Both the position numbers and the translations under genes were made by a program. Under the pieces are notes generated by a model, which saw nothing but the letters and a program-made list of their open reading frames with translations, made no database searches and was not told where the DNA came from. 29,439 nucleotides of DNA from NZQO01 sp002693605 (lineage in GTDB: Bacteria > Bacteroidota > Bacteroidia > Flavobacteriales > Flavobacteriaceae): assembly GCA_963972105.1 (NCBI GenBank), contig CAXAVH010000024.1, positions 1 through 29,439 on the forward strand, written 5' to 3'. Below, in pieces: positions 23,455-29,439 of the stretch (positions are counted from its first letter, which is position 1; each line of letters opens with the position of its first letter).

Positions 23455-24633
23455 TTACCGATACGTAAATTCGCCAAATTCAGATTTTATGGTAAGTTTT
23501 TTCGGTCCGGCCACTACCTTGCCAATAATTTTGGCCGCTACGTTAAATGATTCCGAAATTTGGATAATTTCAGATGCGATTTCCTCAGACACGTATAGTT
23601 CCATGCGGTGGCCCATGTTAAATACTTGGTACATTTCCTTCCAATCGGTCTTACTTTCCTGTTGGATTAATTTGAAAAGTGGCGGAACTTCAAAAAGATC
23701 GTCCTTGATAATATGCACGTCATCAACAAAATGGAGCACCTTGGTCTGGGCACCGCCACTGCAATGAACCATCCCGTCGATCTCGCCTTTATCTACGGTA
23801 TCTAAAATCTTCTTGATTATAGGTGCGTAGGTTCGGGTTGGCGATAGCACCAATTTTCCCGCATTGAGTGGAGATTCATTTACTGCTTCTGTCAATTTTT
23901 TGGAACCCGAATACACCAATTCACTTGGAACAGCAGCATCGAAGCTCTCTGGATATTTTTCTGCCAACGTCTTGTCGAAAACATCGTGCCTAGCCGAGGT
24001 AAGCCCGTTGCTGCCCATACCGCCGTTATATTCAGTTTCATAAGTGGCTTGCCCGTAAGAGGCCAAACCAACAATTACGTTTCCTGCCTTAATGTTGGCG
24101 TTGTCAATGACATCTGTACGTTGCATACGCGCCGTTACGGTAGAATCTACGATAATGGTACGAACGAGGTCGCCAACATCGGCCGTCTCCCCCCCCGTAG
24201 AATAAATGGTCACGCCAAATTTTTCCATTTCGGAAATAAGCTCTTCCGTCCCGTTGATGATAGCAGATAGTACTTCGCCCGGAATGACGCTCTTGTTCCT
24301 TCCAATAGTAGAGGACAGCAGAATTGTATCCACAGCCCCCACGCAAAGCAAATCGTCAATATTCATAATGAGCGCGTCCTGGGCTATTCCCTTCCAAACC
24401 GACAAATCACCGGTTTCCTTCCAGTACATGTAGGCGAGCGACGATTTCGTTCCGGCACCGTCGGCGTGCATAACGAGACAGTATTCCTCATCTCCCGTTA
24501 GGTAATCTGGCACAATTTTACAGAAGGCCTTCGGAAATAATCCCTTGTCGACATTCTTAATTGCCGCATGAACATCTTCCTTTGATGCTGACACACCGCG
24601 CTGCGCGTAGCGTTTTGAAATTTTTTCGCTCAT
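23455..24633 (-). CDS. purM: Phosphoribosylformylglycinamidine cyclo-ligase (AIR synthase) family
   Basis: The ATG at 24631-24633 (MSEKISKRYAQRGVS) gives 392 residues. A frame 36 codons longer exists but its extra part covers the promoter and terminator, so it is rejected. PurM features are CLVMHADGAGTKSSLAYMYWK, DALIMNIDDLLCVGA, EKFGVTIYSTGGETADVGDLVRTI, VGLASYGQATYE and HCSGGAQTKVLHF. It catalyses ATP-dependent ring closure of FGAM to AIR, step five of purine synthesis. At 392 residues it is longer than the E. coli enzyme (about 345) but fits the Bacteroidota form. It lies downstream of the curli operon but is separated by a terminator and has its own promoter. Confidence 0.9.
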   Translation of the reverse strand: MSEKISKRYAQRGVSASKEDVHAAIKNVDKGLFPKAFCKIVPDYLTGDEEYCLVMHADGAGTKSSLAYMYWKETGDLSVWKGIAQDALIMNIDDLLCVGAVDTILLSSTIGRNKSVIPGEVLSAIINGTEELISEMEKFGVTIYSTGGETADVGDLVRTIIVDSTVTARMQRTDVIDNANIKAGNVIVGLASYGQATYETEYNGGMGSNGLTSARHDVFDKTLAEKYPESFDAAVPSELVYSGSKKLTEAVNESPLNAGKLVLSPTRTYAPIIKKILDTVDKGEIDGMVHCSGGAQTKVLHFVDDVHIIKDDLFEVPPLFKLIQQESKTDWKEMYQVFNMGHRMELYVSEEIASEIIQISESFNVAAKIIGKVVAGPKKLTIKSEFGEFTYR

Positions 24634-24651
24634 TATTTGATCGTTGTCCCG

Positions 24652-24680
24652 CAAAAGTACGGATAAAAAAAAGCCCACAA
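24652..24680 (-). promoter_or_regulatory. purM promoter (TTG - 18 bp - TACTTTTG) overlapping upstream terminator
   Basis: On the minus strand TACTTTTG (24652-24659) is an exact -7 box. TTG (24678-24680) lies 18 bp upstream, inside the loop and stem edge of the curli-operon terminator. The predicted start is about 13 nt before the purM ATG. Confidence 0.55.
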
Positions 24681-24688
24681 AAGTGGGC
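24665..24688 (-). terminator. Intrinsic terminator of the curli operon
   Basis: Minus-strand GCCCAC - TTTT - GTGGGC is followed by eight T. It lies 22 nt past the stop of the propeller lipoprotein gene. The stem is short (6 bp) but all G/C-rich with a textbook T tract. Confidence 0.85.
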
Positions 24689-24709
24689 CTTGATAAATGG
24701 TTAATTAGA

Positions 24710-26215
24710 TTATTCCCAATCGGGCATGAAAGCATCTTCAAATTTCAGTAAGCGCTCCCCGCTACCGGTTTGTAGATCGACATTAATAGTATACACGTCG
24801 CGCTGTGAAATCCCGTCATTAGAAGTTCGGGTAAAGATTGCCTCGGCCTCGTTTGGGGAAAAAATAGGATCCAGGTCATTGAAGCCACCGGCAGAATTGT
24901 CCCCGGAAATGTTAATGGCGGTAGCAGCGGCAATATCATAAACAAATAGCCTAGAAGCCAATCTTCTGTAGTTATCGCTCTCAAAACCTGAGATATCGTA
25001 CGAATACAGCACTAAATTTTTAGTCACGGACAGATCCAGGCCACTGGCCGCACCGTCGACTCCGGAAAGAACATCGGTTAGCACGTTGCCGTTAAAATCG
25101 ATGGTGTAAATTGCAATGTCATACCCATTCTGATTGTTGGTCTTTAAGGCGATCACCGTCTCGTCGTCACTCACGTCCACTTCCGATATAAAAGACCCAT
25201 CCGGTGTTTGGTACACGAGCTCGAGGCCCTGTCCATTCGTGTTAATTCGGTACAGCTTGTTATAGTTCGGGAAGTAAATTTTATCGCTCGTTGGCGGCCA
25301 GGAGAAATTGATTTCACTTAGCTTAAACCCATTGGGTCGCACCAAATTCGTAATTTTTTGTTTATTGGTCCCATCCAGATTCATCGTGTAGAGATGGACC
25401 TCGGCACCATCGTTCTGCATAAATGCTATCCTTCCTGCTGCCACATTTCGCCTGGGTCTATAACTATTCTTTTCCAGCGAGGTTAATCGAAATTCATCGG
25501 TGCCGTCGGATGAAAAAATCACGTTATTATCGTCTATCGTTCGCACAAATAAGAAACGGTTATCGGAGGGTGCGTTGATGACATCGAACGTTGACAGTGG
25601 GCTTATCACCGGTTCGTTCACGTCATCGGTAGCAGTAACCTGCCACACATAGGTAGCGCCAAGGGTTAATGGTGAATAGGTATAGGAAGTGTCGGCAATA
25701 TTTTCGAATTCGAAAATTTCATTATCGGTAATATTGCGCAATTCAAGCGTATAGTTAATTGGATCATTATCTGGATCGGATGCGCGCCACTGGAAGGTTA
25801 CCTCGATATCCTCCACCGTCGAATTATCTACGGGAAACACCAATCTAGGTACCGTAGGCGGCATATTATTGGCGTTGGAAATTTCCAGTTCCAGAATTAC
25901 ATTGGGCGTGTTGGAGCCCGTAAGCACGGCAGGCTCAAACGCGGCCAAGTATCCGTCCGCACGCGCCTCGACCGAATATTCTCCAACAGGAATATCGGTA
26001 ATAACAAATTCACCATTCTCATCGGTGAATACCGTACTGGAAATTGGCTGGGTAGAGATGCGCGCATTGGCGATAGGCATATTGGTAACCGAAGCCACTA
26101 CCACACCCGTTAACGTTCCCGTATCGTTCTCACCAATCTTATCTTCCTCACAGGCGAAGAGAAGAACCAGAAAAACAAATGAGGAGAGTAATGCTATATT
26201 TTTTCTTATCTGCAT
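24710..26215 (-). CDS. Three-domain propeller lipoprotein, last gene of curli operon
   Basis: The second ATG (26213-26215) gives 501 residues with lipobox LLFAC, Cys22. Domains in order: a CarboxypepD_reg-like beta-sandwich (about 35-110: TGVVVASVTNMPIANARI, TDENGEFVITDIPVGEYSVEA); an Ig/FN3-like domain (about 117-215: PPTVPRLVFPVDNSTV, TYVWQVTATDD); and a TolB/WD40-like beta-propeller (about 220-500) with repeats such as VHLYTMNLDGTNKQKITN and KLYRINTNGQGLELV. There is no catalytic motif; this suggests a binding or scaffold protein on the envelope. It begins 9 nt after csgG and is followed by the operon terminator, so a role in curli assembly or anchoring is inferred from position only. Confidence 0.85.
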   Translation of the reverse strand: MQIRKNIALLSSFVFLVLLFACEEDKIGENDTGTLTGVVVASVTNMPIANARISTQPISSTVFTDENGEFVITDIPVGEYSVEARADGYLAAFEPAVLTGSNTPNVILELEISNANNMPPTVPRLVFPVDNSTVEDIEVTFQWRASDPDNDPINYTLELRNITDNEIFEFENIADTSYTYSPLTLGATYVWQVTATDDVNEPVISPLSTFDVINAPSDNRFLFVRTIDDNNVIFSSDGTDEFRLTSLEKNSYRPRRNVAAGRIAFMQNDGAEVHLYTMNLDGTNKQKITNLVRPNGFKLSEINFSWPPTSDKIYFPNYNKLYRINTNGQGLELVYQTPDGSFISEVDVSDDETVIALKTNNQNGYDIAIYTIDFNGNVLTDVLSGVDGAASGLDLSVTKNLVLYSYDISGFESDNYRRLASRLFVYDIAAATAINISGDNSAGGFNDLDPIFSPNEAEAIFTRTSNDGISQRDVYTINVDLQTGSGERLLKFEDAFMPDWE

Positions 26216-26224
26216 CATAATACA

Positions 26225-27646
26225 CTAAATTTTCGATGGTGTTTTAGTTCGTTTCCGAGTATTGAAATTGAAGTTAACACCTACTCCAAAGTTAAAATAA
26301 TTATCGTCCCTCCTACCGCTCACTTCATTATCAATTTTATCGGAAAAAACAGTATTGTAATCTCCGTTTACTTCAAACGAAAAACGTTCGGACACTTTAT
26401 ATTCAAAGCCCAAACCGGCCTTCAGTTTGAAAAAAGTATCTAATTCCTGTAGAAATTTGAAAGGCGAGTCGTCTACGAAAATCATAAAGCCCGGCCCTCC
26501 GTAGATAAGCGGTGAGAATTTATCGTGTGGCAGTATCTTGAACTCAGCATTCAAGTTCTGTGAAAACCACCAATACCTATTGCCCGGATTAGAATTTAAC
26601 CGAAATAACTGCGCATCGGCTCGTGCCGCGAACCAGGGCGAAAAATGATATTTATAACCTAGTTCCCCCTTAAAGTCGGGATCGGCATCGGCAAAGTCAC
26701 CGTCAATATAGGTGCTTCCCACTGCCAGCCTGAGCGTATGCGAGTAATCGTTTTTTTGATAGGCGCGTTCGTATAGGCCTGTATTGTCTTCTTCTTCTTT
26801 CTCTTCCATATACGCCTCAACAATTTCCTCATTAAGTTCGGCGCCGTCCTTGGTAGACCATAATTTTTCGGCAATTCCTTCGATGATTAGGGATACAACG
26901 GCTTTTTCAATTGCCTCTTGAACGGCCATTTGCGTAGGCTCGTTCTTCGTAAATCCTGTTTCGGCTTCCAACAGTCGCTTGAAGTTCACGTACCTGAAGA
27001 TGCCAATATCCACTGCCTGTGAGAGAATGGTTTTTGAAACATAAACGGTTTTGAGCACCTCGCCACTCGAGGTAGAAACGGCGCGTAGGTAAATGGTAAT
27101 CCGGTCTTGCCGATACTGTGTAGATCCGCCCACACCGAAATACCGAGCGCCCAGACCGCCGGTTAATATATTGGTATCATAGGAAATTACCCCACCTTCC
27201 AAAAGGATTCCGGCAAATAATAACGGATCAATTTTCTTGGGAATGGCATTGGGACTTGGCCTGTATTCATCTCGCGTACTGCGAATGATATTTCTCTCGT
27301 TTAATAGGTTGTTAATATTCTCGCGCTCAATGGGGCGAAACCACTTAGAGTCTTCCAATGCCTTAATGAGAATAGTGGTAGCCCCCTGGGTAATTGCGGT
27401 ACTGAAGGTGCTTCCCGTTTCAATAGCCTTATATTGTCCCGTTTGGTCCTTAAAGTTATAGACACCAACGATAATGGGCTGCTCGGGCTCGGGCAGTTCC
27501 TCCAACTTGGTAGTTTGCTCGCTTATTTCGCCGAAACGCGCATCCTGTGGCCCAACGGGCTGGTTAAAGTAAGCACCGCAACTGGTTAGTAGCAGGGTAG
27601 ATAATAATAAGAAAACTGTCTTCTTTACAAGTAGTTTATAGGACAT
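26225..27646 (-). CDS. csgG: Curli secretion pore CsgG with C-terminal outer-membrane-barrel-like domain
   Basis: The ATG at 27644-27646 is preferred to a GTG two codons earlier. The 473 residues begin with lipobox LLTSC (Cys23). The CsgG domain (about 40-265) carries IVGVYNFKDQTGQYK, STAITQGATTILIKALEDS, WFRPIERENINNLLNERNIIR, AGILLEGGVISYDTN and YLRAVSTSSGEVLKTVYVSKTI. This forms the nonameric channel that exports curli subunits. E. coli CsgG ends here at about 277. This protein adds an acidic linker (about 270-290) and a domain (about 300-470) of alternating strands rich in aromatic and Gly residues, ending FNFGVGVNFNF, like a small OmpA/OmpW-type barrel. It is tightly linked to csgF (5 nt). 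Confidence 0.9.
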   Translation of the reverse strand: MSYKLLVKKTVFLLLSTLLLTSCGAYFNQPVGPQDARFGEISEQTTKLEELPEPEQPIIVGVYNFKDQTGQYKAIETGSTFSTAITQGATTILIKALEDSKWFRPIERENINNLLNERNIIRSTRDEYRPSPNAIPKKIDPLLFAGILLEGGVISYDTNILTGGLGARYFGVGGSTQYRQDRITIYLRAVSTSSGEVLKTVYVSKTILSQAVDIGIFRYVNFKRLLEAETGFTKNEPTQMAVQEAIEKAVVSLIIEGIAEKLWSTKDGAELNEEIVEAYMEEKEEEDNTGLYERAYQKNDYSHTLRLAVGSTYIDGDFADADPDFKGELGYKYHFSPWFAARADAQLFRLNSNPGNRYWWFSQNLNAEFKILPHDKFSPLIYGGPGFMIFVDDSPFKFLQELDTFFKLKAGLGFEYKVSERFSFEVNGDYNTVFSDKIDNEVSGRRDDNYFNFGVGVNFNFNTRKRTKTPSKI

Positions 27647-27651
27647 AAGCA

Positions 27652-28053
27652 CTAATTTGGAACAATTATTTGTGTTTGGTCTCCTGTGGTGGTATCCAAA
27701 ATATTTATCACCAATCCATCGGACGATTCAAAAACCTCGAGCTCTAGACTTCCAAAAGTGCTTGTTCCCGGTTCAAGAATATCTTCTCCCAATTGATCAT
27801 CCAAAAGTCGGCGCGACACTTGGCTAAGCAATTGCTGGTTTAGTGCTTCGGTGAAAATATCCAAATCGCTCTTTTCCTCCTCTACCAACGATGGATCCTC
27901 AAAGGTGTTCTGTGCATTCGCAGCATTCAGTAGCCACTGATAGTTGAAGGAGTCTCCCCCAAAGGCCGGGTTTACGGGCTCGTATACCAGCTGCTGCCCT
28001 TGCATGTGCATCCCGGTAAAGAGTATGGTGAGAAAGATAAGTAAGGTTTTCAT
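27652..28053 (-). CDS. csgF: Curli assembly factor CsgF
   Basis: The 133-residue protein has a signal peptide ending at GQ (about 1-19), followed directly by the CsgF hallmark LVYEPVNPAFGGDSFNYQWL, then LNAANAQN. In E. coli the CsgF N-terminus inserts into the CsgG pore and makes a second constriction, placing the nucleator CsgB at the cell surface. The rest is a helical neck (DIFTEALNQQLLSQVSRRLL) and a small beta domain (GSLELEVFESSDGLVINILD). Length is typical. It lies between csgE and csgG with gaps of 10 and 5 nt. Confidence 0.95.
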   Translation of the reverse strand: MKTLLIFLTILFTGMHMQGQQLVYEPVNPAFGGDSFNYQWLLNAANAQNTFEDPSLVEEEKSDLDIFTEALNQQLLSQVSRRLLDDQLGEDILEPGTSTFGSLELEVFESSDGLVINILDTTTGDQTQIIVPN

Positions 28054-28063
28054 TTCTTTATTT

Positions 28064-28870
28064 TTAATATCGTTGTACCACGTTTGGGGTGTTCTTCAAA
28101 CTCTGAAGATACAAAAAAACTCTATTAACAGATTCCTTGGCCACTTGTTTTAAAAAAGAGGACTGCGGCCTAGTAATAAATTCGACTATCACCTTGCTAC
28201 CTACCAACACTTCGATTTTAGTATTCGTGCCTAGGGCTAGCTTCTCAGATATGGTTATTAATTCACTGGAATCAATGTTCTTAGAAAGAAATTCTGAATA
28301 GAACTCCGCGTAAAAATCGCGCCCGGGTCGCGTTTTGGTATCTTCTACCACGATTCCGTTGCTCATAAATAAATTATCGACCGAACTAGCTACGTCTATA
28401 GACTGAATGTTATCTACTTCCACTTTACCGCGAGCAGTTTCCGATTGCAAGGTGCTTAAATCTGAGTTGCCGTACACTACCATTCGGTCCTTCCCAATAA
28501 GGTTATCTTGTAAATCGTAAATGAGAAAAAGCACAATAGTTTTTTGGTTGTCGAGCACTTCGAATGTCTGGGTTTCAATATTTTTCTTAACACCGGGCTC
28601 TATAACGAATCGACCTTCAAAATCTTCCTTATTAATCTCCTCGGTCACCAGATCATGATCAATTATAGAAACAACATAGCGCAGGCTTAGCGTTAGGAAG
28701 GTTTTATTAAAGGCAGAGCCAGTTACCTTGGCCAGGCCCTCGCCTCCCTTTGAAATATCGATTAATCCCTCCACATTCTCATTATGACGTTGGGAGGTGC
28801 CGGTATAGGCTATGAATAGCATTATACACAGCAATGCTGTTTTAATATGTAAACTATAAGAAGTCCCCAT
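28064..28870 (-). CDS. csgE: Curli assembly factor CsgE with extra N-terminal beta-rich domain
   Basis: Residues 1-27 are a signal peptide. Residues about 172-256 match CsgE: GIVVEDTKTRPGRDFYAEFY, ITISEKLALGTNTKIEVLVG, and VIVEFITRPQSSFLKQVAKE (E. coli: SSIGHDFYRAFSDKW ... ITITVNQDVIFQTFLFP). CsgE caps the periplasmic mouth of CsgG and gives substrate selectivity. E. coli CsgE is about 129 residues; this one is 268. The extra residues 28-160 contain GGEGLAKVTGSAFNKTFLTLS, RFVIEPGVKKNIETQTFEV and KTIVLFLIYDLQDNLIGKDRM, a beta-sandwich-like pattern reminiscent of the CsgC/CsgH amyloid-inhibiting chaperones. That resemblance is inference from strand pattern. Confidence 0.88.
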   Translation of the reverse strand: MGTSYSLHIKTALLCIMLFIAYTGTSQRHNENVEGLIDISKGGEGLAKVTGSAFNKTFLTLSLRYVVSIIDHDLVTEEINKEDFEGRFVIEPGVKKNIETQTFEVLDNQKTIVLFLIYDLQDNLIGKDRMVVYGNSDLSTLQSETARGKVEVDNIQSIDVASSVDNLFMSNGIVVEDTKTRPGRDFYAEFYSEFLSKNIDSSELITISEKLALGTNTKIEVLVGSKVIVEFITRPQSSFLKQVAKESVNRVFLYLQSLKNTPNVVQRY

Positions 28871-28879
28871 CTCGGACCG

Positions 28880-29413
28880 TTAATTAAAGTTGCGCAAGGT
28901 GATGGTCTGTCCTTGCCCTTGCATGGTTACCTTTAATTTTTGCGAAATGCTATTCTCGCCAAAAAATACCAATCCCTGGTTTCTGCCCCGCTGTAGTATT
29001 TCAAGATCGTGTAGCTTAGAAGTAAAGGGGCTAACGTCTATAAAGCTATGGTTATCGCCCTCCTGGATTACCGACTGACGTATGTTGGTGGCATCTACCT
29101 GTAAGTTAATGTCGTTGGAATTTCCATTCTGTATAAGCGAAATATCACTCACCGCCGAGGTCGCGTTTACAGCTACCTCATTGAAACTTCCTATCTGGTT
29201 CACAAATACCTTGTTGGAAGCTTGTGCCAGCGTTTCGAGGTTTGCATTTTGAACCTGGAGATATTGTGCAGACAAATACCCCAATTCTACTGCTTTAGAA
29301 GGCAACTTGTCTAGAATGGAAGTGGAGCTGCTGCCCTTATAAGTTTGGGCAGTGGCCGCCATCGTGAACAAAGCCACTGACAATGCGAGTACTGTTCTTT
29401 GTATATTTTTCAT
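28880..29413 (-). CDS. Curlin-repeat protein (CsgB/CsgA-like subunit)
   Basis: The ATG at 29411-29413 starts a signal peptide ending AATAQ; an ATG three codons earlier (29422) is equally possible. The mature protein has about five divergent curlin-like repeats of roughly 20-24 residues with a Q-x-G-x-x-N core: VNQIGSFNEVAVN, SLIQNGNSNDINLQ, SVIQEGDNHSFIDV, EILQRGRNQGLVFF and VTMQGQGQTITL. Curlin repeats fold into stacked beta arcs of amyloid. Degenerate repeats with charged residues, and the place at the head of csgEFG, suggest the nucleator (CsgB-like) rather than the major subunit, but this is not certain. The operon promoter and probably csgA lie beyond the right edge. Confidence 0.85.
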   Translation of the reverse strand: MKNIQRTVLALSVALFTMAATAQTYKGSSSTSILDKLPSKAVELGYLSAQYLQVQNANLETLAQASNKVFVNQIGSFNEVAVNATSAVSDISLIQNGNSNDINLQVDATNIRQSVIQEGDNHSFIDVSPFTSKLHDLEILQRGRNQGLVFFGENSISQKLKVTMQGQGQTITLRNFN

Positions 29414-29439
29414 GGTTTCCATCTTTAAATTTACTGTTT

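Noticed and set aside
24634..24741. N-terminal extension of PurM by 36 codons
   Set aside because: The extension would cover the terminator and promoter and does not resemble the family; the ATG at 24633 gives the proper start.

Overview
The window looks like a chromosomal segment from a marine-type member of the Flavobacteriaceae (Bacteroidota). Four things point there. A protein ends in a type IX secretion (T9SS) type A sorting domain. There are several lipoproteins with short acidic N-termini, and a small protein of the Lacal_2735 type. Many genes also have the Bacteroidota promoter -7 element TANNTTTG placed so that the inferred 5' leader is only about 10-35 nt. Shine-Dalgarno-like sites are weak or absent. 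No tRNA, rRNA, insertion sequence, prophage or CRISPR array was seen. Gene density is high, and no stretch over 300 bases lacks a gene.

Left part (1-8.6 kb): a MazG-like nucleotide pyrophosphohydrolase cut by the window edge, a two-TM small protein, then a three-gene unit joined by two ATGA overlaps (protein of unknown function, periplasmic-sensor histidine kinase, LuxR-type response regulator). Next come a lipoprotein with a Gly-Asn hexanucleotide repeat, a convergent M49 (dipeptidyl-peptidase III family) lipoprotein, a membrane-anchored SRPBCC + GyrI-like protein, and the fluoride channel CrcB/FluC.

Middle (8.4-20.6 kb): an MFS transporter preceded by its own promoter, a 23-codon reading frame and an intrinsic terminator, which is the layout of an attenuator. 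Then an Lrp/AsnC regulator, a small helical protein of unknown function, and the bacterial NHEJ enzyme LigD split into three reading frames (phosphoesterase, ligase, polymerase). The first LigD junction looks like a one-base frameshift and the second is an ATGA overlap. These are followed by a secreted amidohydrolase, the B12-dependent fused acyl-CoA mutase IcmF, a T9SS-sorted secreted protein with codon use suggesting high expression, a DUF4197 lipoprotein and a Lacal_2735-type protein.

Right part (20.6-29.4 kb), all minus strand: an operon prfA - pyrF - BtuF-like metal/cobalamin receptor without a signal peptide; purM with a promoter embedded in the upstream terminator; and a curli (functional amyloid, type VIII secretion) operon read right to left as curlin-like subunit - csgE - csgF - csgG - propeller lipoprotein, with gaps of only 5-10 nt. 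Parts of this curli operon differ from the enterobacterial ones: CsgE has an extra N-terminal beta-rich domain, CsgG carries a C-terminal outer-membrane-barrel-like domain, and a three-domain lipoprotein (CarboxypepD_reg / Ig-FN3-like / beta-propeller) is its last gene. A major curlin gene would be expected just beyond the right edge. The curli variants, the MFS attenuator and the split LigD are the most interesting items.
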